Shown here one piece after another: positions 55,622 through 63,892 of a stretch of DNA of 64,000 bases. The stretch lies in assembly GCA_019416065.1 (NCBI GenBank), contig DXYB01000005.1, positions 10,830 to 74,829 of the forward strand. Direction: 5' to 3'. The notes below the pieces were generated by a model. The model saw only the letters and a program-made list of their open reading frames with translations. It did not search any database and had not been told where the DNA came from. The position numbers and the translations under genes are program-made. The stretch is from Acidaminococcus sp. (GTDB lineage Bacteria; Bacillota; Negativicutes; Acidaminococcales; Acidaminococcaceae). Each line of letters begins with the position of its first letter. Position 1 is the stretch's first letter.

Positions 55622-55647
55622 AAAAAAGGACGGCCAAAACCGCCCTT
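55622..55647 (-). terminator. Terminator after the DUF438 gene
   Basis: AAGGGCGG and CCGTCCTT arms (one G-T pair) followed by a T run on the minus strand, ten bases past the stop. Confidence 0.8.
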
Positions 55648-55657
55648 GTACTATGTA

Positions 55658-57196
55658 TTATTTAGTTTCCGGATTAAAATGCGCCTTAGCAAAATCCAAT
55701 TTTTGTACGGTTTCCAACACTCCCAGGAACTTGCCCTCTTTATCCCGCACAGCCAGATACCGAACGAGTACGGGCTGCCCTTCCCGGGTATGCCATACAT
55801 CCACAGAATTTTCCGCACCACTGCGCAGCGTTTCAATAACGCGCCGTACAATGGGTTGAATCTTCACCGGATGACAAGACCATACTTCACGGCCTAGCGC
55901 TGCCATAGGACGCTTAAATAACTTGGGTTCCCCATTATCGTTGAAATACCGGTTAATATTCTCCGCATCCACAAAGGTTAATTCCAAGGGAATTGTATTG
56001 AGCACCGCATCCAATTCTGCTTTCGTAAAACTGCCAGAAGATAGCGTGATACGATCTCCGCTGTCAGCAGGAATAGGTTCCTGTTTCTCCGCTTCTTTCC
56101 ACAAAGGCACCGGCTGAATCATACAGAACTCGTAGCCCTGAATATCCCGGGCCATTTGTTTCCATTCTTTTTCAGAAAAATTCTTAGCGCACAAAGGGAG
56201 CAGAATATTTTCTTCCTTGTAAATCATTTCTTCCGCCCGGGTTAGTACTTGTTCCAAAGTCTCTCTCCATTGTGCTTCTTGCAGGCGTTTTGGATTCGCT
56301 GCTCCTTCGGCAGACAACTGCCGGAGGGCATCTCGGATTTCATTGTCCACGCTCCACATCACGTCGGAGGGACCGGAAAACCCATATGTCTCTTTCAGTG
56401 GCGGATAGATCAAATCGCCTTTTTTCGCATAGTGGATCGCAAGTTGCCGTACTTTGTCCAATTGCGGGAGATAGTTTCTCTCTGTAGTTATGACAGTCCG
56501 GAGTTTTGCAATTTCCTGACCAATGGCTTCGTTTTCCAAATGAAAAATCTGAAGAGGATGCCCGGTAATCTCTTGCAATTTTTTATAGGTCAGGTCCGCT
56601 CCATCTTGGCGACGCAGCGGGGCTGCCTTTGGAGTAAAGCCTCCCTGCCAAGTTTTAGCCACCATTTTTTCTGCATTGGCAATTTTTTCTTCCCGAGTCG
56701 CTCCTTTAAACAGCGCAGCATGTACATCGCACAATTTGGTAACATCATGCAGCGGAACGCCGCTTCGTAGCAGTTGCTGTTCCGCCTGGGCTATTTCTGC
56801 CGCATCCACATCCTTGAAGTGCTCCACAAAATCTTTGCGCACACTTTCTAGATCCTCGCCCTCTCCCAGCCTTTTGATATAACTGGTAAGAAGGGAAATC
56901 CGTTTTTGTTGTTCTGAGTCGGTGGGAACCGCTGCAGAAGCAGGCCCCATACCAGGAAAGTCTGGAATCTGCGCAGTAAGGGTAAACCCTTTTTCCCGCA
57001 GCGTATCTACAATCTTTTTCATGCTGATGTGTTTCATCACAGACCCTTTGGGAATTGTCATCATTTTTCCTACGTGATCCAAATTCCCTGGCTGGGTGAT
57101 TTCCTTAAATCCCAGCTCCGCCATAATCTGGATTAATTCCGGATATTCCCGGCACAGTTCATACACGCTTTTAGACAGATCCAATACTTTATCCAT
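55658..57196 (-). CDS. DUF1858/DUF438/hemerythrin/PAS domain protein
   Basis: 512 residues. Order: DUF1858 (1-75, VYELCREYPELIQIMAELGF), DUF438 (about 95-165), a hemerythrin-like four-helix region (about 215-365, with scattered His and Glu but not checked for all iron ligands), and a PAS-like domain (about 390-505, LDAVLNTIPLELTFVDAENI). Such proteins occur in anaerobes and are thought to sense oxygen or nitric oxide, or to act in cluster repair; the output is unknown because no kinase or DNA-binding domain follows. Monocistronic, divergent from tctC. Confidence 0.82.
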   Translation of the reverse strand: MDKVLDLSKSVYELCREYPELIQIMAELGFKEITQPGNLDHVGKMMTIPKGSVMKHISMKKIVDTLREKGFTLTAQIPDFPGMGPASAAVPTDSEQQKRISLLTSYIKRLGEGEDLESVRKDFVEHFKDVDAAEIAQAEQQLLRSGVPLHDVTKLCDVHAALFKGATREEKIANAEKMVAKTWQGGFTPKAAPLRRQDGADLTYKKLQEITGHPLQIFHLENEAIGQEIAKLRTVITTERNYLPQLDKVRQLAIHYAKKGDLIYPPLKETYGFSGPSDVMWSVDNEIRDALRQLSAEGAANPKRLQEAQWRETLEQVLTRAEEMIYKEENILLPLCAKNFSEKEWKQMARDIQGYEFCMIQPVPLWKEAEKQEPIPADSGDRITLSSGSFTKAELDAVLNTIPLELTFVDAENINRYFNDNGEPKLFKRPMAALGREVWSCHPVKIQPIVRRVIETLRSGAENSVDVWHTREGQPVLVRYLAVRDKEGKFLGVLETVQKLDFAKAHFNPETK

Positions 57197-57294
57197 GGTC
57201 TATTTCCTTTCTTTCCAGCTCCTACTATTCGTTGATTTAGCAATTGTACCCGAACAACATCTTACACCATAAGTATACCTGGAAACCAGAAAAT

Positions 57295-57316
57295 AAATGT
57301 TGCTTTAGCAACATTT
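57295..57316. promoter_or_regulatory. Perfect palindrome upstream of tctC promoter
   Basis: AAATGTTGC-TTTA-GCAACATTT, nine-base arms. It lies between divergent genes, just upstream of the tctC -35, where an operator would be expected. A terminator role is unlikely because neither neighbouring gene ends here. Confidence 0.5.
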
Positions 57317-57333
57317 TGTCCGGTTTTTCTTTC

Positions 57334-57362
57334 TTTACTTTTCTAGGGGTTACCAGTATAAT
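57334..57362 (+). promoter_or_regulatory. Promoter of the tct operon
   Basis: TTTACT, 17 bases, TATAAT. The leader to the tctC start is about 120 bases, with no obvious terminator. Confidence 0.75.
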
Positions 57363-57491
57363 CAAAGCTGCAAGCATCATTGTGTACGCATGAGGGGATG
57401 CGCCGTTTTCCATAAGGCTGACGGTTTCTGGACGCAGCCGGGATACAATGAAAGTTGTAAATTTGTTACATTTTTAAGGAGGATGAGGAAG

Positions 57492-58487
57492 ATGAAATTG
57501 AAGAAACTGTTGGCAGCTTCCGCGCTATGTGCCACAGCTTTGGCAGCAGCAGCCTGTGGCGGGGGAGACAAAACAGACCAAAAGTCGTCGGATGCCTGGA
57601 AACCTCAAAAAGACATCAAAGTGATTGTAGCCTATAAGGCCGGGTCCGGCACGGATACAGGCGCTCGGGTACTGTGTAAAGATGCAGAAAAATTCATTGG
57701 CCATACGCTGATTATTGAAAATAAACCCGGTGCTGACGGCAAAATTGGCTGGACAGAATTGGCTAAGGCCAAACCGGACGGCTACACCATCGGTTTCATC
57801 AACCTGCCCACCTACACTACATTAGCCTTGCAAAAAGGCGCAGCTTTTGATGACAAAAGTATTGTTCCCATTGCCAACCACCTGCTGGAAACGGGCGTAG
57901 TGGTGGTAAAAAAAGACAGCCAATTCAACAGCCTGAAAGACTTGGTTGCCTATGCCAAAGCCCATCCTGGCGAGCTGAAAGCTTCCACCAATGGGGTACA
58001 GGCTTCCAACCATACAGCTGCACAGCTTTTAGCCAAATCTGCGGACTTTACCTATAATGCCGTTCCCTACGGCGGCACGGCAGATCAGCTGTTGGCACTG
58101 CGGCAAGGAGAAGTGGATTTTTCCTGTGCAAAGCTGGGTGATGTCGAATCCCTAATCCGCGGCAACAATGCCGTTTTGAAAGTGCTGGGTGTATTTAGCG
58201 AAAAACGGCTGGATGCCTTAAAAGATGTTCCTACCCTAGGTGAACTAGGCTATTACAACAAATGGTACGGCTCTGCCCGTGCCCTGGTAGCACCTAAAGG
58301 AACTCCGGCCAATATTATTAAATTCTATGAAGATGCCTTTAAACTGACCATGACCGATGAACAGACCATTCGGGATCACAAAAATGCCGGGTTGGAATTG
58401 CACTACATGGATAGCAAAGAACTGGGCAAACTGATTGAGGAACAGCTGGCCTTCTGTAAAGATGTGGTATCTAAACTCTACCAATAA
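57492..58487 (+). CDS. tctC: Tripartite tricarboxylate transporter substrate-binding protein
   Basis: 331 residues from ATG 57492, where AAGGAGG and a signal peptide (KLKKLLAASALCATALAAAA) coincide. The cysteine after the signal suggests a lipoprotein, although AAAC is a weak lipobox. The mature part matches the TctC/Bug family (IKVIVAYKAGSGTD, IENKPGADGKIGW, NAVPYGGTADQLLALRQGEV). It captures carboxylates such as citrate and hands them to TctAB. The ligand is not predictable. Confidence 0.9.
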   Translation: MKLKKLLAASALCATALAAAACGGGDKTDQKSSDAWKPQKDIKVIVAYKAGSGTDTGARVLCKDAEKFIGHTLIIENKPGADGKIGWTELAKAKPDGYTIGFINLPTYTTLALQKGAAFDDKSIVPIANHLLETGVVVVKKDSQFNSLKDLVAYAKAHPGELKASTNGVQASNHTAAQLLAKSADFTYNAVPYGGTADQLLALRQGEVDFSCAKLGDVESLIRGNNAVLKVLGVFSEKRLDALKDVPTLGELGYYNKWYGSARALVAPKGTPANIIKFYEDAFKLTMTDEQTIRDHKNAGLELHYMDSKELGKLIEEQLAFCKDVVSKLYQ

Positions 58488-58518
58488 GGAACGAAACCGC
58501 CTGTAAGGAATTGCAACT

Positions 58519-58977
58519 ATGAAAAAATCGGAACTGTGTATTGTGATCTTCATGTTGGGATTTTGTGGATTCTTCTACAACCAAACGCTGGAGCTGCCGC
58601 CGGCAGCCCAGCACTATCCCAAATTTGTCATTGGCCTTTTGGCGGTTTTGACCGTGCTGCAGCTGATTAAAATGGTGGTCAGCTGCCACGGCCATCTGGC
58701 GCTTGTTAATGATCTGCCAGAAGTATGGAAAGGCTTCTTGCCCAAGCAGTTTTTTGTTATGGCTGGTAGTTGTATTGCTTTTTTTATTGCCATGTATCTG
58801 ATTGGATTTTATCCTGCAGCCATCTTGTATCTGAGCGGTATGCTGCTGTTTTTCCATATTCCTACAAAGTACATTGTGCTTACCCTGGTGGTACTTTTGG
58901 CACTCATTTATATTGTATTTAGTGAATTTCTCAACGTTCCCCTGCCCCCGGGCGAATTGTTGTCGGAATTTCTATAA
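58519..58977 (+). CDS. tctB: Tripartite tricarboxylate transporter small membrane subunit
   Basis: 152 residues with four predicted membrane helices, the standard TctB size and layout (FLGFCGFFYNQTLELP-like start, hydrophobic pairs at 35-55, 75-100, 105-145). Partner of TctA. Lies 31 bp after tctC. Confidence 0.85.
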   Translation: MKKSELCIVIFMLGFCGFFYNQTLELPPAAQHYPKFVIGLLAVLTVLQLIKMVVSCHGHLALVNDLPEVWKGFLPKQFFVMAGSCIAFFIAMYLIGFYPAAILYLSGMLLFFHIPTKYIVLTLVVLLALIYIVFSEFLNVPLPPGELLSEFL

Positions 58978-58991
58978 GGGGGTAAGGCATT

Positions 58992-60509
58992 ATGGATAAT
59001 CAATATGTACTTATGCTAATGGGACTACTCAACGCCCTGACGCCGCTTAATATCGTGACCATGGCTGCCAGCGTTACTATGGGGATTATCATTGGTTGTA
59101 TGCCAGGGCTATCTGCTGCCATGGGGGTAGCACTGCTCTTGCCGCTGACCTTTGGTATGGATCCTTCCACCGGTTTGATTATGCTGGGTGGGATTTATTG
59201 CGGTGCTATTTTTGGCGGGTCCATTTCTGCCATCTTAATTCACACGCCGGGAACCCCGGCTTCTGCCGCGACAGCCATTGACGGTTATGCCATGACCCTG
59301 AAAGGCCAAGCAGGTAAAGCATTGGGAACAGCCTGTACCGCTTCTTTTTTTGGTGGTTTATTAAGCTGCATTTCCTTATATTTCTTTGCCCCGCTTTTGG
59401 CTCGCCTAGCCATGGAGTTTGGTAGTCCTGAATATTTCTGGCTCAGTCTTTTTGGGCTCACCATTATTGCCGGAATTAATACGGACTCCATGATTTTGGG
59501 ACTTATGAGTGGTGCCTTTGGTCTTGTGATTTCCACCATCGGGATGGATCCGATGGAAGGCGCGGAACGTTTTATGTTCGGTCAGGATGCCCTGTATAAT
59601 GGTGTCAATATCACCTGTGCTTTGATTGGACTTTTCTCCATGAGCCAGGCCTTTATCCTAGCAGAAAAGGCGATTGTGCAGCGGGGCCTTGCCGCAAAAT
59701 TCAAGGACCGTATCCTGCTTAGCCTCTCAGAGCTGAAAATGCTGACCCCCAACATTTTGCGTTCCTGGATCATTGGAAATATTATCGGTATTTTGCCCGG
59801 TGCCGGTGCTTCTATTGCTTGCTTTATGGGCTACAATGAAGCCAAGCGCTTTTCCAAACACAAAGAACTTTTCGGTCATGGTTCTATGGAAGGCGTAGCG
59901 GGTAGTGAGGCTGCCAACAATGCAGTGACCGGTGGCTCCCTGATTCCAACTCTGACCCTTGGGATTCCTGGAGAAAGCGTTACCGCCGTGTTGATGGGCG
60001 GACTAATTATTCATGGATTGCAACCTGGACCGGAACTTTTTACCAAGTATGCAGAAATGACCTACACCTTCTTTGGCGGGTTTGTGTTCATCCAATTCTT
60101 CATGTTGGTAATCGGTCTGATCGGGGCGCGTCTTTTTGCCAAGATCGCTCGGGTCTCGGACGCTATCCTGATCCCCTGCATTTTTGTACTTTGCGTGGTA
60201 GGATCTTTCGCCATTAACAATAGTATATTTGACGTAGAGATCATGTTCATCTTTGGGATTATTGGGTATTTGATGCGCAAAACCAATATGAATACTGCTG
60301 CTGTTGTGCTGGCACTCATTCTCGGCCCCTTGGGCGAAAGAGGATTGCGTCGTAGTCTCAGCCTGTCCGGTGGGGATCTTAGCATCCTTCTTTCCACCAA
60401 TATTTGTAAGATTCTATTGGGCCTCTGCCTGCTATCCCTGCTCTCCCCCTTCGTGATGAAATTTTTCAAGAAGGAAAAAGACAAGGATCTGGAAAGTCCG
60501 CAAACGTAA
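58992..60509 (+). CDS. tctA: Tripartite tricarboxylate transporter large membrane subunit
   Basis: 505 residues with about 12 membrane helices. Family stretches GCMPGLSAAMGVALLLPLTF near the N-terminus and the repeated GILPGAGASIACFMGYNEA near residue 262 are characteristic. It is the ion-coupled translocation subunit. GGGGGTAAGG precedes its ATG, 14 bp after tctB. Confidence 0.93.
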   Translation: MDNQYVLMLMGLLNALTPLNIVTMAASVTMGIIIGCMPGLSAAMGVALLLPLTFGMDPSTGLIMLGGIYCGAIFGGSISAILIHTPGTPASAATAIDGYAMTLKGQAGKALGTACTASFFGGLLSCISLYFFAPLLARLAMEFGSPEYFWLSLFGLTIIAGINTDSMILGLMSGAFGLVISTIGMDPMEGAERFMFGQDALYNGVNITCALIGLFSMSQAFILAEKAIVQRGLAAKFKDRILLSLSELKMLTPNILRSWIIGNIIGILPGAGASIACFMGYNEAKRFSKHKELFGHGSMEGVAGSEAANNAVTGGSLIPTLTLGIPGESVTAVLMGGLIIHGLQPGPELFTKYAEMTYTFFGGFVFIQFFMLVIGLIGARLFAKIARVSDAILIPCIFVLCVVGSFAINNSIFDVEIMFIFGIIGYLMRKTNMNTAAVVLALILGPLGERGLRRSLSLSGGDLSILLSTNICKILLGLCLLSLLSPFVMKFFKKEKDKDLESPQT

Positions 60510-60515
60510 CTACCC

Positions 60516-60544
60516 AAAAGCCGCATCCGTTGATGCGGCTTTTC
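60516..60544 (+). terminator. Terminator between tctA and the ABC genes
   Basis: AAAAGCCGCATC and GATGCGGCTTTT with a four-base loop, seven bases past the tctA stop and 28 bases before the next start codon. Confidence 0.88.
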
Positions 60545-60572
60545 TATGCAGCCTGACGAAAGGAGAAAAAGA

Positions 60573-61337
60573 ATGAAGCGCTATAATAGCTTTATGAGCC
60601 TTATTCCTTTTATCCTTTTACTGTTATTGTGGCAAGGTGCCAGTGCGGGCAATCTATGGACGACCTATATTCTCCCCTCTCCAGAAACTGTTTGTCATAC
60701 AGGCTATAAGATGCTATGTACAGGAGAACTGGAAAATCACATTGTTATCAGTCTGCGCCGCATTCTATGGGGCTTTGCTTGTGCGTTTTTGTTGTCTAGT
60801 ATTTGCAGCACTCTGGGGCTCCTCTACCCCCGGTTGCGCCACTGGTACAGCGGGCTATTAGAGGTATTGCGTCATGTTCCTCCCATTTCTCTGATCCCTC
60901 TCTTGATTTTATGGTTCGGAATTGGCGAACTGCCTAAAACCATCATCATTGTGCTGGCTTCCTTTTTTCCCATGTATCTGAATATGGATGACGGTTTTCG
61001 CCATTGTGATAGCAAATTATTAGAAGTAGGAAAAATACTAGGGTTTACCCCTTTTGAAACTTTATGGAAAATTAGGTTCCCCGCTGCCCTTCCCAGTATC
61101 CTGACAGGATTAAAACTAGGGATGGGATACAGCCTTAGGGCTATTATTGGCGCAGAAATGGTAGCCAGTGACAGCGGGTTAGGCTATCTGATTTTAGATG
61201 CCCAAGCCATGAGCCGCAGCGATAAAGTCATCATTGGAATATTGACCATAGGAGGGCTGGGTTTATTGCTGGATGGTATTTTTTCCTGCGTATCCAGGTG
61301 GCTACTCCCCTACGAACGGAAGGCTTCTCATGATTAA
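60573..61337 (+). CDS. ABC transporter permease (nitrate/sulfonate/taurine type)
   Basis: 254 residues from ATG 60573 (AAGGAG upstream). About six membrane helices and the permease coupling motif around EVGKILGFTPFETLWKIRFP. This is the SsuC/TauC/ThiX-like group. Order permease-ATPase-binding protein follows. Confidence 0.87.
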   Translation: MKRYNSFMSLIPFILLLLLWQGASAGNLWTTYILPSPETVCHTGYKMLCTGELENHIVISLRRILWGFACAFLLSSICSTLGLLYPRLRHWYSGLLEVLRHVPPISLIPLLILWFGIGELPKTIIIVLASFFPMYLNMDDGFRHCDSKLLEVGKILGFTPFETLWKIRFPAALPSILTGLKLGMGYSLRAIIGAEMVASDSGLGYLILDAQAMSRSDKVIIGILTIGGLGLLLDGIFSCVSRWLLPYERKASHD

Positions 61338-62016
61338 ACTACAGGATGTAAATAAAGCCTATGGAACAAATCAAGTTTTGCAACATTTAGAGATATCGTT
61401 TCCCGAAAATAACTGCACGGTGATATTGGGAAAAAGTGGCTGCGGTAAGACTACACTCCTTCGCCTCTTAGCCGGACTGGAGCAGCCAGATAGTGGAAAG
61501 ATTCTACGCCCTCCAGACCTTACCATTGGCATGATGTTCCAGGAGGCAAGACTATTTCCGTGGCTTACCTGCGGTGAAAACATTGCCTTGGGCATGAGAG
61601 AGCACTTCTCTAAAGAGGAATTACAATACCTGCTGCAAATCACTGGTCTCACTAAAGCACAAAATCTTTACCCCAAGGCCCTTTCTGGTGGGATGCAACA
61701 ACGAGCTTCCCTGGCACGAACACTGGCTATGCATAGCCAAATCATTCTAATGGACGAACCCTTTGCAGCTTTGGACCCATTTACCAGAACACAAATGCAA
61801 CGGGAACTACTGCTTCTAGAAGAAAAAGTACAGGTGGGAACCATTTTGGTTACCCATAATGTGGATGAAGCCTTGACCTTAGGAGATCGGTTATTGGTAT
61901 TGAAAAATGGCCGAATTTCCTATAGCGCACTGTTAGAACAGAAAAAATCCGCACGAGATCTATTATCTTCTGTCTTCATAACAGAAAAGCGCAAGTTGCT
62001 TAAGGCCCTATCATAA
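61330..62016 (+). CDS. ABC transporter ATPase (nitrate/sulfonate/taurine type)
   Basis: 228 residues from ATG 61330, overlapping the permease stop by eight bases. Walker A GKSGCGKTT at 34-42, signature LSGGMQQRASLART, and Walker B ILMDEPFAALD. The Q-loop region MMFQEARLFPWLT is typical of the SsuB/TauB group. Energises import by the preceding permease. Confidence 0.92.
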   Translation: MIKLQDVNKAYGTNQVLQHLEISFPENNCTVILGKSGCGKTTLLRLLAGLEQPDSGKILRPPDLTIGMMFQEARLFPWLTCGENIALGMREHFSKEELQYLLQITGLTKAQNLYPKALSGGMQQRASLARTLAMHSQIILMDEPFAALDPFTRTQMQRELLLLEEKVQVGTILVTHNVDEALTLGDRLLVLKNGRISYSALLEQKKSARDLLSSVFITEKRKLLKALS

Positions 62017-62044
62017 ATACCTTCGAAAGGATTTGGTAAAATTG

Positions 62045-62998
62045 ATGATGAAAAAAATTTGGAACGCTGCACTTTGTGCACTTTTCCTAGCTATGACAAC
62101 CATCGTAGGCGGCTGCAGCAACCCGCTTTCTTCCAAAGTAGATAAGGTCAGCCTCACCTATGTACAGGCACCGCTTAATATTCCTTCCATTGTAGAGAAA
62201 CAACAACAAAGCTTTGAACGAAAATTCAAGGAAAAAGATATTACCACTAGCTATTCCGCCATTACCTCCGGAGCCGATCAGACCGCAGCACTTGCCAGTG
62301 GCGATATCCAGTTCTTAAACTGTGTCGGTGGTTCTTCCGTCCTTTTGTCCGCTGCGAACGGGGCCGATATTAAAATCATCAGTTTGTATTCCCAGGCGCC
62401 TAAGGCATTCCGTTTGTTTTCCAAAGACGCAGCAATTAAAAGTCCGGCCGATTTAAAAGGAAAGACCATTGCCGGACCTAAAGGAACCATTTTGAACGAA
62501 CTGCTGGCAGCCTATCTAAAACAGGGCGGCATGTCCATGAAGGACGTCAAATTCGTCAATATGGGCATTCCTCAAGCAGCGGCAGCCTTGATCAATGGCA
62601 GTGCCGATTGTGCCCTTCTTGCCGGGCCTATGGCCTACACCATGGAAAAGAAAGGGGCGCATCTCGTCACAACGGGAGAAAACCTAGTTTCAGGTCTCAC
62701 GGTTACGGCAGTCAATGGCAAATTCTATAAAGAACATAAAGATCTGGTGGATACCTTCCTAGCTGTCCAGAAAGAAACCCTGGATTTTATCAAGAAAAAC
62801 CCCACAGCCGCAGAAAATATGACAGCTAAAGCTACGGATCTTTCCCTGCAGGCCGTTAAGGATATGGCTCCTTTGTATGACTTTAGCATGGAGATTACCC
62901 CGGAAGCCATTGCTTCTTTGAAAAAGACGCAGGACTTTTTGGTAGAATCCGGGATGATGGAAAAGAAAGTAGATGTGGATAGTTTGTTCGTAAAATAG
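62045..62998 (+). CDS. ABC transporter substrate-binding lipoprotein (NMT1/SsuA-like)
   Basis: 317 residues. Signal peptide ends with lipobox VGGC, so it is membrane-anchored by lipid. The fold matches NMT1/THI5/SsuA-like binding proteins (ASGDIQFLNCVGGSSVL, KGKTIAGPKGTILNELLAAY). The substrate could be a sulfonate, a nitrate-like ion, or a pyrimidine/thiamine precursor; the sequence does not decide. The start is uncertain between ATG 62045 and 62048; AAAGGA lies rather far upstream. Confidence 0.85.
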   Translation: MMKKIWNAALCALFLAMTTIVGGCSNPLSSKVDKVSLTYVQAPLNIPSIVEKQQQSFERKFKEKDITTSYSAITSGADQTAALASGDIQFLNCVGGSSVLLSAANGADIKIISLYSQAPKAFRLFSKDAAIKSPADLKGKTIAGPKGTILNELLAAYLKQGGMSMKDVKFVNMGIPQAAAALINGSADCALLAGPMAYTMEKKGAHLVTTGENLVSGLTVTAVNGKFYKEHKDLVDTFLAVQKETLDFIKKNPTAAENMTAKATDLSLQAVKDMAPLYDFSMEITPEAIASLKKTQDFLVESGMMEKKVDVDSLFVK

Positions 62999-63011
62999 TC
63001 CCCATGACAAA

Positions 63012-63037
63012 AGGCTCCCCCTAAGGGAGTCTTTTTT
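63012..63037 (+). terminator. Terminator of the ABC operon
   Basis: GGCTCCC and GGGAGTC arms with a short loop and a six-T run, 14 bases past the stop. Confidence 0.8.
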
Positions 63038-63039
63038 AT

Positions 63040-63053
63040 CAAACGCATGTTTG
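63040..63053 (+). promoter_or_regulatory. LexA-type operator at the lexA promoter
   Basis: Palindrome CAAACGCATGTTTG overlapping the -35 of lexA, positioned for autorepression. Twin of the box at 40972. Confidence 0.75.
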
Positions 63054-63079
63054 ACAGGTGGTGAAATCCTTGTTATACT
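63051..63079 (+). promoter_or_regulatory. Promoter of lexA
   Basis: TTGACA, 17 bases, TATACT: a perfect -35 and nearly perfect -10. Leader of about 80 bases. Confidence 0.85.
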
Positions 63080-63164
63080 TTATTTGGATTAAGGCCTATG
63101 TGCCCATGTTGTACAGCGCGGAAATAAAACCAGAACGCATCTATGGGATGCAAGGAGAACGGAA

Positions 63165-63797
63165 ATGATGGAACAAGAACCCAGCAAAGCAATTAATGCA
63201 CGGCAAAGCAGTATTCTGGAATTTATCAAGCAATATATTTTTTCCAATGGCTATCCCCCATCTGTACGGGAAATCGGTAAGGCGGTAGGGCTCTCTTCCA
63301 GTGCTTCCGTTCACAATAACCTAAAAAAATTGGCAGAAGCCGGTTTTGTTACCTGGGATCCGGAAAAGCCCCGTACCTATGGACTTACCCAGGAAATAGG
63401 CTGGCGCAAAAAAAGCATGGTCCCCGTTCCCCTGGTAGGGGCGGTACATGCCGGAGATCCAATGCTGGCCACAGAAAATATTGAGGACACTTACCCTATT
63501 CCACTGGACCTGATTGGATGCAAAGAAGATGTATTTATGATGGTGGTAGAAGGCGATAGCATGAAAAATGCTGGCATTCTAGACCATGACTACATCTTTG
63601 TACGTAAGCAAAACTATGCCACCAATGGAGATATTGTGGTCGCCCTGATTGATAAAGAAGAAACGACCGTCAAGCGGTACTTCCGAGAATTAAAACAAAT
63701 TCGCTTACAGCCTGAAAACGAATCCTATGCTCCCATTGTAGGCACGGACAATATAGAAATTAAAGGCCGTGTGATTGCAGTTTTCCGTACCCTTTAA
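63165..63797 (+). CDS. lexA: SOS repressor LexA
   Basis: 210 residues. N-terminal winged helix (SVREIGKAVGLSSSASVHNNL), autocleavage site Ala96-Gly97 in AVHAGDP, catalytic Ser132 in EGDSMKNAGI, and Lys170 in EETTVKRYF. All features for RecA-stimulated self-cleavage are present. Starts at ATG 63165 with AAGGAG upstream; an ATG codon follows directly. Likely represses itself and the Y-family polymerase gene in this window. Confidence 0.95.
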   Translation: MMEQEPSKAINARQSSILEFIKQYIFSNGYPPSVREIGKAVGLSSSASVHNNLKKLAEAGFVTWDPEKPRTYGLTQEIGWRKKSMVPVPLVGAVHAGDPMLATENIEDTYPIPLDLIGCKEDVFMMVVEGDSMKNAGILDHDYIFVRKQNYATNGDIVVALIDKEETTVKRYFRELKQIRLQPENESYAPIVGTDNIEIKGRVIAVFRTL

Positions 63798-63815
63798 TTC
63801 AAATCAAGGCATTAG

Positions 63816-63862
63816 AAAACGAGGAAAAGAGATTTTCGCTAAAGTCTCTTTTCCTCGTTTTT
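63816..63862. terminator. Bidirectional terminator after lexA
   Basis: Sixteen-base arms (AAACGAGGAAAAGAGA and TCTCTTTTCCTCGTTT) with a T run after them on the plus strand. It also serves the converging gene that enters from the right edge. Confidence 0.9.
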
Positions 63863-63892
63863 CTATGTGTTCTTTACTTTTACAATATACCT

